NCBI GenBank assembly: GCA_039767595.1 | Contig: JBDNBY010000134.1 | Location: 1 to 25,517, forward strand | Origin: JBDNBY01 sp039767595 | Lineage (GTDB): Bacteria > Pseudomonadota > Alphaproteobacteria > Rhodobacterales > Rhodobacteraceae | Direction: 5' to 3' | DNA length: 25,517 nucleotides | Shown: positions 15,406 to 21,513 of the stretch, one piece after another | Layout: each line of letters opens with the position of its first letter | How positions within the stretch are numbered: the stretch's first letter is position 1 | Notes under the pieces: model-generated | Told to the model about the DNA's origin: nothing | The model's database searches: none | What the model saw: the letters and a program-made list of their open reading frames with translations, nothing else | Position numbers and translations under genes: made by a program

Positions 15406-15494
15406 GAGGGGTAACTTATAGCACCCACCGCAGATGTCACGCCTCACGGCAAAATCAAGACAAACACCTGTTCAGAAATTCAAAGCCCCGCCTC

Positions 15495-15523
15495 TTGCGT
15501 TAGCCCTGTATAGGGCATAGATG
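15495..15523 (+). promoter_or_regulatory. Promoter of the 6S RNA
   Basis: -35 TTGCGT (15495-15500), exactly 17 bases, -10 TAGATG (15518-15523). The start would be near 15528-15530, at the ACAGG just before the closing stem GGCGGG. Confidence 0.55.
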
Positions 15524-15527
15524 CGAC

Positions 15528-15692
15528 ACAGGCGGGTTCTGTCCTTCTCGTGATATGTGGCATTCCAGTGGCCTTAAGCAATTCCGAGGGAGCTGGCTCT
15601 GTCGAGATCCTGGTCTCGTTATCTGGCGCCCACCTGTACATACAGGTCCTCGGGAATGAGAGCACAGCACGGTTGCGTACGGGCCCGCCGCT
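15528..15692 (+). ncRNA. ssrS: Probable 6S RNA (RNA polymerase-binding regulatory RNA)
   Basis: About 165 nt that folds as one long interrupted helix with a large central bulge. Closing stem GGCGGG (15531-15536) pairs with CCCGCC (15684-15689). CTGT (15539-15542) pairs with ACAG (15664-15667), TCTC near 15546 with GAGA near 15658, and CATTCC (15561-15566) with GGAATG (15653-15658). Inside are hairpins CGAGA/TCTCG (15603-15618) and ACCTGTA/TACAGGT (15632-15647). The motifs GCGGG..CTGTCC, TGTGGCATTCC and the CACCT hairpin followed by ACAGC parallel bacterial 6S RNA. There is no open reading frame of merit. It ends 25 bases before the FMN reductase start, so read-through may express that gene. 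Confidence 0.68.
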
Positions 15693-15716
15693 TAGGGGAA
15701 TATTAAGGGCAATACC

Positions 15717-16250
15717 ATGACTCAACCCAACATTATTGGGCTGTGCGGTGCGTTGCGCGCACAATCGTTCAATCGCAAAGCCATGCAAAGCATCATCGAT
15801 GCTCTGCCCAAAGATCACCGATACGAAGAGGTCGCCTTAAACTGGCCGCTCTATGACGGCGATCTCGAAGAGAGATCAGGCGTGCCTGCCCAAGTGATTG
15901 AGGCCGCTGAGAAAATCGCGCAGGCCAAGGCCGTCATCATCGGCGCGCCGGAATATAACAAAGGCATCACAGGCGTTTTGAAAAACGCTCTGGATTGGCT
16001 CAGCCGCGCGCCTGGGCGCCCCTTTGCAAATAAACCGACTGTCGTGATCAGCGCGGCCGCAGGACGCACAGGTGGCGAGACAGGTGGTTTCATGACCAAA
16101 GCGTGTTTGATCCCGCTGGGTGCATTACTCGTATCAACACCGCCGCTCTTGATCGCAGGCGCCTCAGACGCGTTTGATGGCGACACACTGACAAACGAAC
16201 GCTACGCAAAAAACGTTCAAGAGATTGCAACGATTTTAGGCGATTTATAA
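15717..16250 (+). CDS. NADPH-dependent FMN reductase family oxidoreductase
   Basis: 177 aa flavodoxin-like protein. GALRAQSFNRKAMQ (phosphate-binding loop of FMN, about 11-24), PEYNKGITGVLKNALDWLSR (about 79-98) and a following AAAGRTGG loop are the hallmarks of the NADPH-dependent FMN reductase/chromate reductase family. Likely a soluble quinone or flavin reductase; the substrate cannot be read. AAGGG nine bases upstream supports ATG 15717. It sits directly behind the presumed 6S RNA, a position like that of ygfA behind ssrS in E. coli. Its stop is four bases from the nusB stop on the other strand. Confidence 0.88.
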   Translation: MTQPNIIGLCGALRAQSFNRKAMQSIIDALPKDHRYEEVALNWPLYDGDLEERSGVPAQVIEAAEKIAQAKAVIIGAPEYNKGITGVLKNALDWLSRAPGRPFANKPTVVISAAAGRTGGETGGFMTKACLIPLGALLVSTPPLLIAGASDAFDGDTLTNERYAKNVQEIATILGDL

Positions 16251-16254
16251 GGTT

Positions 16255-16707
16255 TTAAAACGCTTCGGGCTGCGCTTCTCGTGCCATGTGATCCAAGACT
16301 GCATTGGTAAAGCGCAGCTCGTCTCCCACTTCGAAAAATGAATCGACCACATCAATATACTGCGAAATTACCACCTTGGGCGGGGCATCCTTTAGGATCA
16401 ATTCCGCACCAGCCGCACGGAAAATGGCCCGCAGCGTTGGATCAATCCGCGCAATGGGCCATTTGGCCACGAGGGCACGGTCGGTCATTTGGTCAATCAT
16501 CGCCTGACGATCAACAACCGTTTCGATGATTTTACGAAACAGTTTGGGATCCCCATCGCGCAGCTCTAGGTCATCCACCGTCGCCCCAAAGCGCGACCCA
16601 AGGAATTCGGCAATTATCTTGTCAACGCCAACGTCACTGGCTTCCATTTGAAAGAGCGCCTGCACCGCGTAAAACCGTGTCACGGCCTTTTTCTCGGCTA
16701 CACTCAT
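16255..16707 (-). CDS. nusB: Transcription antitermination factor NusB
   Basis: 150 aa all-helical protein that with NusE binds boxA RNA for rRNA antitermination. KKAVTRFYAVQALFQMEASDVGVDKIIAEFL is the N-terminal signature; IDPTLRAIFRAAGAELILKDAPPKVVISQYIDVVDSFFEVGDELRFTNAVLDHMAR is the conserved C-terminal half. Its ATG overlaps the ribH TGA by four bases (ATGA), so translation is coupled. The order ribB-ribH-nusB is widespread in bacteria. Confidence 0.96.
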   Translation of the reverse strand: MSVAEKKAVTRFYAVQALFQMEASDVGVDKIIAEFLGSRFGATVDDLELRDGDPKLFRKIIETVVDRQAMIDQMTDRALVAKWPIARIDPTLRAIFRAAGAELILKDAPPKVVISQYIDVVDSFFEVGDELRFTNAVLDHMAREAQPEAF

Positions 16708-17216
16708 GACGCGTCCCCTTTGAGAAAGCCGATGCCTTTGGTTTGCGCCCCAAATGAGCGCGACAATGCGATCAAATGCAGGGCCGCAGCCGCAGCGCCG
16801 CCCCCTTTGTTTTGCTCTGTCACCGTGGCGCGCACGCGGGCTTGCTCATAGGTCTCGACCGTTAAAATGCCATTGCCAATGCAATAGCCTTGCAAGCCCA
16901 ATAATGTAATCCCGCGGCTGCTGTCATTGCACACAGTGTCGTAATGCGTGGTTTCACCGCGGATCACGCAGCCCAACCCGACAAAGCCGTCAAACTCTCC
17001 CATACGGCCGGCAAGTGCGATGGCGCTGGGTACTTCGAGGGCGCCGGGCACTTCGATCACATGATGCGTTGCGCCAGCCGCTTCGATTTCGGCCTTGGCT
17101 CCGGCGACCAGTTGGTCGGCGATATCTTTGTAATAGGGCGCCACAACGATCGCGATGCGCACAGGGCGATCAAATGAGGGACGCTCTAGAATGTGATGCT
17201 GAATTTCAGAGGCCAT
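16704..17216 (-). CDS. ribH: 6,7-dimethyl-8-ribityllumazine synthase
   Basis: Condenses 3,4-dihydroxy-2-butanone 4-phosphate with the aminopyrimidine to give lumazine, the penultimate step of riboflavin synthesis; forms a pentameric or icosahedral shell. 170 aa. RIAIVVAPYYKDIADQLVAGA, the VPGALEVPSAI motif, GCVIRGETTHYDTVCNDSSRGIT (substrate loop with the catalytic histidine) and the ending NGILTVETYEQA are all intact. The tail TVTEQNKGGGAAAAALHLIAL is conserved helix. ATG 17216 overlaps the ribB stop by one base (TAATG). Confidence 0.97.
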   Translation of the reverse strand: MASEIQHHILERPSFDRPVRIAIVVAPYYKDIADQLVAGAKAEIEAAGATHHVIEVPGALEVPSAIALAGRMGEFDGFVGLGCVIRGETTHYDTVCNDSSRGITLLGLQGYCIGNGILTVETYEQARVRATVTEQNKGGGAAAAALHLIALSRSFGAQTKGIGFLKGDAS

Positions 17217-18337
17217 TACATATCCTCGATTTTGCGGGTGCCAACGATTTCAAGACCATAGGCCTCGAGCCCAATGATTTTTGGTGCGGCGGAATTGGTC
17301 AATAATTCGAGTTTAGACAGCCCCAAAGAGCTAAGGATTTGCGCCCCAACGCCGTATTGGCGCAATGTACGCGGGCTCACACCATCGGCGACATCCATCG
17401 TTTGATGCGTATCGCGCAACAAGACAACCACGCCGCGCCCCTCAACGGCCACAGCCTTCATCGCATTTGAGAATTCGAACGCGCGCCCTGTTGGCCCCGC
17501 TCCAACCATATCCAACATCGTATCAAGCGCGTGCATCCGCACGAGGACAGGTTCATCAGTGCTCAGATCGCCCTTGCTCAGAACCACATGCTCATCGCCT
17601 TGGACGGCATCTGTGTAGACGCGCATGTTCCATTCGCCGCCAAACTCAGAGGTGATGACAGCGTGATTTTGTTCGCGCACCAAATTATCATTGCGCCGGC
17701 GGTAGGAAATCAGATCGCTGATCGTCCCAACTTTGAGGTCATGGTGCTGCGCAAATTCGATCAATTCAGGCAGGCGCGCCATCGTGCCATCATCATTCAT
17801 AATTTCGCAAATCACGCCCGACGGATTCAATCCGGCCAAGCGGCTGATGTCAACGGCGGCCTCGGTGTGGCCCGCGCGCACAAGAACGCCACCCTCACGG
17901 GCGCGCAGCGGAAAGACATGACCGGGCGTTGCGATATCTGCTGGGCCTTTGGCCGCATCGATCGCGACTGAGATCGTGCGCGCACGGTCATGGGCCGAAA
18001 TCCCCGTGCTCACGCCTTCGCGCGCCTCAATTGAAATTGTGAAGGCCGTCTCATGCCGAGACGAGTTTTGCGATGACATCAATTGCAAGCCCAACGTCTC
18101 GATCCGCTCTGAGGGCATTGCCAAGCAGATCAACCCACGACCATATTTGGCCATAAAGTTAATCGCATCAGGTGTCGCCATTTGTGCGGGGATCACCAGA
18201 TCACCTTCGTTCTCGCGATCTTCATGATCGACAAGGATGAACATACGCCCATTGCGCGCGTCATCTATGATCTCTTCTATCGGGGAGATGGCTGTGCGCA
18301 ACGCACTCTCGACATGTCCTGGTGTTTCGTATTGCAT
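17216..18337 (-). CDS. ribB: 3,4-dihydroxy-2-butanone 4-phosphate synthase with degenerate GTP cyclohydrolase II-like domain (RibBX type)
   Basis: 373 aa. The N-terminal DHBP synthase domain is complete: the acidic loop VDHEDRENEGDLV (metal binding), the HDRARTISVAID motif, and RAREGGVLVRAGHTEAAVD. The C-terminal half aligns with GTP cyclohydrolase II (from about VITSEFGGEWNMRVYTD) but lacks the zinc cysteines: where active RibA has a C-x10-C-x-C cluster (SECLTGDVFGSxRCDCG) this protein reads HALDTMLDMVGA. It therefore should supply only the RibB reaction, like the RibBX hybrids described in other proteobacteria. Start ATG 18337, GAGG six bases upstream; the frame extends to 18532 only by chance. 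Coupled to ribH. Confidence 0.92.
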   Translation of the reverse strand: MQYETPGHVESALRTAISPIEEIIDDARNGRMFILVDHEDRENEGDLVIPAQMATPDAINFMAKYGRGLICLAMPSERIETLGLQLMSSQNSSRHETAFTISIEAREGVSTGISAHDRARTISVAIDAAKGPADIATPGHVFPLRAREGGVLVRAGHTEAAVDISRLAGLNPSGVICEIMNDDGTMARLPELIEFAQHHDLKVGTISDLISYRRRNDNLVREQNHAVITSEFGGEWNMRVYTDAVQGDEHVVLSKGDLSTDEPVLVRMHALDTMLDMVGAGPTGRAFEFSNAMKAVAVEGRGVVVLLRDTHQTMDVADGVSPRTLRQYGVGAQILSSLGLSKLELLTNSAAPKIIGLEAYGLEIVGTRKIEDM

Positions 18338-18392
18338 AAGGGGCCTCGCCTTGGTCGTGCAGGTTCCGTCATACGCAGAACACGTCGCAGGC

Positions 18393-18728
18393 TCAATCGA
18401 ATAAATCGTCCAAAATGTCAAATGCTTCGGAAAAAAGCTTGCGCGAGAACGATTTCTTCTTCTTTTGCTTCTTAGGTTTACGCGCTTTGGGGCGCGGCTC
18501 GTAATGCGGGGTATAGCCGGTGCGCGGATCATGAGCCGTGCGCGCGCTCGGCTTGAGCGGAACGTGTTTCATCAAATGCAACGGGGCCGAACAATTGCCG
18601 CAGCTTAGCTCGTGCTGCACTTTTCCCTTAAGCTCAAGCGCCGTTTGCGCCCCGCAGTAGTTGCATGTGGCTATTTTCGCATATGGTTTAATGATCTCTC
18701 CTGTCGCTTCGGATAGATTTATGAACAC
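18393..18728 (-). CDS. Small zinc-ribbon protein, function unknown
   Basis: Up to 111 aa. A CNYC...CGNC pair (about residues 22-25 and 43-46) forms a four-cysteine zinc ribbon; the rest is basic, with a run of lysines (KPKKQKKKKSFSRK) and an acidic end (AFDILDDLFD). I recognise the block KPYAKIATCNYCG as conserved in Rhodobacteraceae without assigned role. The start is uncertain: GTG at 18728 has no ribosome site. Instead AGGAG (within codons 9-11) lies five bases before an ATT codon at 18692, just where similarity should begin. It stands 55 bases before ribB and 32 after rlmB on the same strand. Nucleic-acid binding is plausible but unproven. Confidence 0.68.
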   Translation of the reverse strand: MFINLSEATGEIIKPYAKIATCNYCGAQTALELKGKVQHELSCGNCSAPLHLMKHVPLKPSARTAHDPRTGYTPHYEPRPKARKPKKQKKKKSFSRKLFSEAFDILDDLFD

Positions 18729-18760
18729 TTACGCCCAACGCAAGAGGAGAGCGGGGAATT

Positions 18761-19543
18761 TCACCCCTGCGATATCGCATAAAGTCCGACCGCCGCGGCA
18801 TTTGAAACATTGAGCGATCCGAAATCTTGGGCAAATGGGATTTTGACAAGGGCATCGCAGGTCTCTTTGGTCTTATCGCGCAGACCTGGCCCCTCGGATC
18901 CAAGCACGAGTGCGATCGGGCGCGTTGCAACCTCTTTGATATGCGTAGCAATATCTTGCTCGGCCTCACCATCAAGGCCCAGCACAACAAAACCCAAACC
19001 CTTTAGCTCGTCCAATGTATTGGACAAATTGCGCACGCGCAGATAGGGTTGACGCTCCAGCGCGCCGCTTGCCGTTTTGGCCAAGGCACCCGTTTCAGGC
19101 GCCGCATGGCGCGCCGTCGCAATCACCGCCGAAGCACCGAACACCTCGGCCGAGCGTAAAATCGCCCCCACATTATGCGGATCGCTGACGCGGTCCAAAC
19201 ACAAAACGCGCGGCGGTGCGTCGGATGTGCCTTGCATTACCAGATCTTCTAGATTGCCCCAATTGAGTGGTTTGACTTCAAGAGCGGCCCCTTGGTGCAC
19301 AGATTGCGGATCAAGCGGTGCATTAAATTTTCTCGGATCCACGACCTCCGGCTCGATGCCCGCCGTTTCAATTGCGTCCTTAAGCTTGTCATGCGCATTG
19401 AGCGTCACAATAAGCCGCAGTTTCTCGCGTTCGGGGTTCATCAGTGCATCGCGCACAGCATGCAAGCCAAAGAGCCATACCGTTTGTGATGCAGAGGCGC
19501 GTTTGGCTTGTTCTTTGGCTACAACCCAACTTGGTTTCTTCAT
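18761..19543 (-). CDS. rlmB: 23S rRNA (guanosine(2251)-2'-O)-methyltransferase RlmB (SpoU family)
   Basis: 260 aa SPOUT methyltransferase. N-terminal substrate-binding domain (VWLFGLHAVRDALMNPEREKLRLIV) and C-terminal knotted domain with motif 1 DRVSDPHNVGAILRSAEVFG (about 117-136), motif 2 LVLGSEGPGLR (about 213-222) and motif 3 IPFAQDFGSLNVSNAAAVGLY (about 235-255). Modifies G2251 in the ribosomal P-loop. ATG 19543 begins MKKPSWVVAK; an ATG-type extension to 19585 is unlikely. First gene of the minus-strand run rlmB - zinc ribbon - ribB - ribH - nusB, divergent from tRNA-Tyr. TrmH cannot be fully excluded, but domain length fits RlmB. Confidence 0.9.
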   Translation of the reverse strand: MKKPSWVVAKEQAKRASASQTVWLFGLHAVRDALMNPEREKLRLIVTLNAHDKLKDAIETAGIEPEVVDPRKFNAPLDPQSVHQGAALEVKPLNWGNLEDLVMQGTSDAPPRVLCLDRVSDPHNVGAILRSAEVFGASAVIATARHAAPETGALAKTASGALERQPYLRVRNLSNTLDELKGLGFVVLGLDGEAEQDIATHIKEVATRPIALVLGSEGPGLRDKTKETCDALVKIPFAQDFGSLNVSNAAAVGLYAISQG

Positions 19544-19623
19544 TTTATCAACTCTTTTTCGATCCTGCCGCGGTGGTACGAGCATTTATCTGCCCCCACA
19601 AGGAAATTCATTAAATTTCGTTC

Positions 19624-19652
19624 TTGACGATCTCGAATTGGGACGATACCAC
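19624..19652 (+). promoter_or_regulatory. tRNA-Tyr promoter
   Basis: -35 TTGACG (19624-19629), 17 bases, weak -10 TACCAC (19647-19652), followed by a GC-rich stretch GGCGCTC as in stable-RNA discriminators. The predicted start is about 23 bases before the mature tRNA. Confidence 0.4.
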
Positions 19653-19681
19653 GGCGCTCACGTTGTGCAGCGCATAACAGT

Positions 19682-19765
19682 GGGCGACAGGCCGCAAGGT
19701 GTGGCAGGGGACTGTAACTCCCTCGCGGAGACGCACGCTTGGTTCGATTCCAAGGTCGCCCACCA
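19682..19765 (+). tRNA. tRNA-Tyr (anticodon GTA)
   Basis: 84-nt type II tRNA with encoded CCA. Acceptor GGGCGAC/GTCGCCC, discriminator A, anticodon loop CTGTAAC (GTA) on stem GGGGA/TCCCT, a long variable arm (CGCGGAGACGCACG), and T-loop TTCGATT. It lies between divergent rlmB and a plus-strand glycosyltransferase-like gene, with no integrase or repeated 3' end nearby. Confidence 0.96.
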
Positions 19766-19826
19766 TCTCTCCTTCCAAGACATGATATCATTTGACACCG
19801 AGGCAGATGGACGGGAACATAGCCCC

Positions 19827-20798
19827 ATGACACAGCCAAATCGCATAAATGTTTTGATGATCCTTGGGTCTAATTGGCTGGAATACGAAGCGGCGATAGC
19901 CGTCGATAGCTTTAAACAGTTCAACCCCTCCATACCGCTTTATTTGGCGCAGCCCGTTGCCTCTAAACTATGGCCGCACCCCCCGCGCAGCACGCGGGTC
20001 GCGGAGTTTGAAGGCCTTGGTGCGCAGGTCATCGACTTTGAAAACCGTCACTTTGGCGTGCGCTATCCCATCGGAAATAAAATCGAAGCGCTCTTTGCCC
20101 TGCCAAAGGGCGAGGCATTTGCCTTTTTCGACACCGATACTGTGTTCACAGGTGCCTTGGATCTGGGCCGCTTGGATCTATCACGGCCAATGGCGAGCCT
20201 AAAGCGTTCGGATACATGGCCCAATTTGCGCAAAACATCGGCCCAGCGCGGCGACATTTGGCGTGCTGTATATACGGCAGCACATCTTGACCCAAAGGAC
20301 ATTGAGAATCCCAACTGCGACATACATGCATTCGAGCGCTACCCCTATTTCAACGCAGGCGCCCTCTATGGCCCCTGCCCGCATAAGCTGGCGCAGCTGT
20401 GGCTTGCAACTGCGCGGGCCATTGAAACTTCAGATGATCCATTGATCCGCGCGCAATCGTTGAACCCATGGCTCGATCAAGTCAGCCTTGGCCCGACAAT
20501 TGCCGCATTGGACGGGGGGCAGGATGAGGCGGGTGCGCAGTATTTGGACCACGAGGCCAGCTGCCACTATCGCCGCCTATCCTTCGCCTATGCGCGCGAG
20601 GATGACCGCGTGATCGCGCAGATCGAGGCCAGCGCCCAGCGCACGGGCCATATCACCCATGGGCATGATGCTGTGCGGCCCCTCTTGCATGAGGGGATCG
20701 GCCAAGAAATCCGCCGCGCCTTTTATCCGCGACCGCGCGGCGAGGACGAGGCGACCTTGCGCAAGGCCCTGAAATCCCAAGGGTATTGGCTGCGTTAA
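19827..20798 (+). CDS. Putative glycosyltransferase (nucleotide-sugar transferase-like, DxD motif)
   Basis: 323 aa, soluble, no signal peptide. N-terminal INVLMILGSNWLEYEAAIAVDSFKQFNPSIPLYLAQ and the block NKIEALFALPKGEAFAFFDTDTVFTGAL (84-111) with a DTD triad (102-104) resemble GT-A nucleotide-diphospho-sugar transferases, where Asp-x-Asp holds the metal and nucleotide. YFNAGALYGPCPHKLAQLW and NPWLDQVSL match later GT8-like blocks. Acceptor unknown; no cell-surface polysaccharide genes are adjacent. ATG 19827 is preferred; ATG 19782 is possible but lacks a ribosome site. The long frame continues upstream through tRNA-Tyr and antisense to rlmB, which is not coding. Shares TTAA stop with the next gene. 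Confidence 0.7.
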   Translation: MTQPNRINVLMILGSNWLEYEAAIAVDSFKQFNPSIPLYLAQPVASKLWPHPPRSTRVAEFEGLGAQVIDFENRHFGVRYPIGNKIEALFALPKGEAFAFFDTDTVFTGALDLGRLDLSRPMASLKRSDTWPNLRKTSAQRGDIWRAVYTAAHLDPKDIENPNCDIHAFERYPYFNAGALYGPCPHKLAQLWLATARAIETSDDPLIRAQSLNPWLDQVSLGPTIAALDGGQDEAGAQYLDHEASCHYRRLSFAYAREDDRVIAQIEASAQRTGHITHGHDAVRPLLHEGIGQEIRRAFYPRPRGEDEATLRKALKSQGYWLR

Positions 20799-21229
20799 CG
20801 GGCAAACACCGCTGACATATCCTTGAATCCTTTGACTTCAATCGGATTACCCGCAGGATCGGCAAAGAACATGATCCATTGCTCGCCCGCCTCACCTTCA
20901 AACCGCACGGTGGGCGCAAGGATAAACGACGTGCCCGCCGCCGTCAGCCGCTCGGCCAAATCGGCCCACATGTCATAGGGCAGCACGACCCCCAAGTGCG
21001 GCATCGGCACTTTGTGATCGCCGACATGCCCCGTATTGCCAACGTCAAAGGGCGGCCCAAGGTGCAAACTGATTTGATTGCCAAAGAAATCGAAATCCAC
21101 CCAAGTCTGAGTAGACCGCCCCTCGGTACAGCCGAGCACCCCTGCGTAAAAGGCGCGGGCCTGATCGAGGCAATCCACATGATAGGCAAGATGAAAGGGA
21201 TAGCTGGTCATTGTGCACACATCTCTCAT
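20795..21229 (-). CDS. VOC (glyoxalase/bleomycin resistance) family protein
   Basis: 144 aa. The fold pattern is two betaalphabetabetabeta modules: FHLAYHVDCLDQARAFYAGVLGCTEGRSTQTWVDFDFFGNQISLHLG, then MPHLGVVLPYDMWADLAERLTAAGTSF...FFADPAGNPIEVKGF. Candidate metal ligands are His in AYHV, His in MPHLGV and Glu in IEVKG. Relatives act as dioxygenases, lyases or binding proteins, so the reaction is open. ATG 21229 has GGGAG six bases upstream; an internal ATG at 21211 is weaker. Tail-to-tail TTAA overlap with the glycosyltransferase-like gene. Confidence 0.85.
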   Translation of the reverse strand: MRDVCTMTSYPFHLAYHVDCLDQARAFYAGVLGCTEGRSTQTWVDFDFFGNQISLHLGPPFDVGNTGHVGDHKVPMPHLGVVLPYDMWADLAERLTAAGTSFILAPTVRFEGEAGEQWIMFFADPAGNPIEVKGFKDMSAVFAR

Positions 21230-21389
21230 ATTTCACTCCCACACTGGCTTACCCGAAGAGCGGTCAGTGTCAACTGTGCTGGGAGGCTAGTCCAGATCCT
21301 CAACAGACTGACGGTTTCAAAGAATTTGCGAGTTCCCCAAGGGGTCACGGGCCGTGCGCAACCTATCTTGCAGCGCCTTGCGCGTAAAA

Positions 21390-21419
21390 GGCACAGGCTA
21401 TGGCACAGGCTATGGCACA
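21390..21419. repeat. Tandem 12-bp repeat, 2.5 copies
   Basis: GGCACAGGCTAT at 21390-21401 and 21402-21413 is followed by a half copy GGCACA (21414-21419). The copies are identical, and 12 is a multiple of three. It could be a slippage product or a tandem protein site; no function is evident. Confidence 0.85.
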
Positions 21420-21435
21420 AATCGGCACGTTTGCA

Positions 21436-21460
21436 TGAAAACCATCAGCAATGGTTTTCA
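21436..21460. other. Perfect 10-bp hairpin without T-run
   Basis: TGAAAACCAT (21436-21445), loop CAGCA, ATGGTTTTCA (21451-21460). It is followed by CGCCCCC, so it is not an intrinsic terminator on either strand. It lies 53 bases before the next start codon and could be an operator or an mRNA-leader structure. Confidence 0.6.
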
Positions 21461-21513
21461 CGCCCCCAAGATCCGCGTAAACTGGGCAAACTTAAAAATG
21501 GGGTCAAACCGAC

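Larger units (their letters stand above)
21230..21513. other. 284-base divergent spacer upstream of the 701-residue membrane protein gene
   Basis: It contains a tandem 12-mer (21390-21419) and a strong hairpin (21436-21460), listed separately. I find no tRNA, no coding frame worth calling and no terminator. A clear sigma-70 promoter is not visible; an AT-rich stretch actually lies inside the first codons (21524-21538). Confidence 0.4.

Noticed and set aside
15406..15494. LexA box upstream of mmcB
   Set aside because: The family is SOS-linked, but I find no GAAC-N7-GAAC or GTTC-N7-GTTC; the nearest match, GAAC followed seven bases later by TGTC, fails in the second half-site.
15480..15818. 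Minus-strand frame of 112 codons over the 6S region
   Set aside because: It overlaps the structured RNA and the start of the FMN reductase gene, has no ribosome site and resembles no family.
18338..18392. FMN riboswitch before ribB
   Set aside because: The 55-base spacer is too short, and the typical FMN-aptamer blocks are absent.
19077..19826. Upstream extension of the glycosyltransferase frame
   Set aside because: The frame runs antisense to rlmB and straight through tRNA-Tyr, so only the part from about 19827 is coding.
19682..19827. tRNA-Tyr as an integration site for a genomic island
   Set aside because: No integrase, no repeated tRNA 3' end and no change in gene character downstream.
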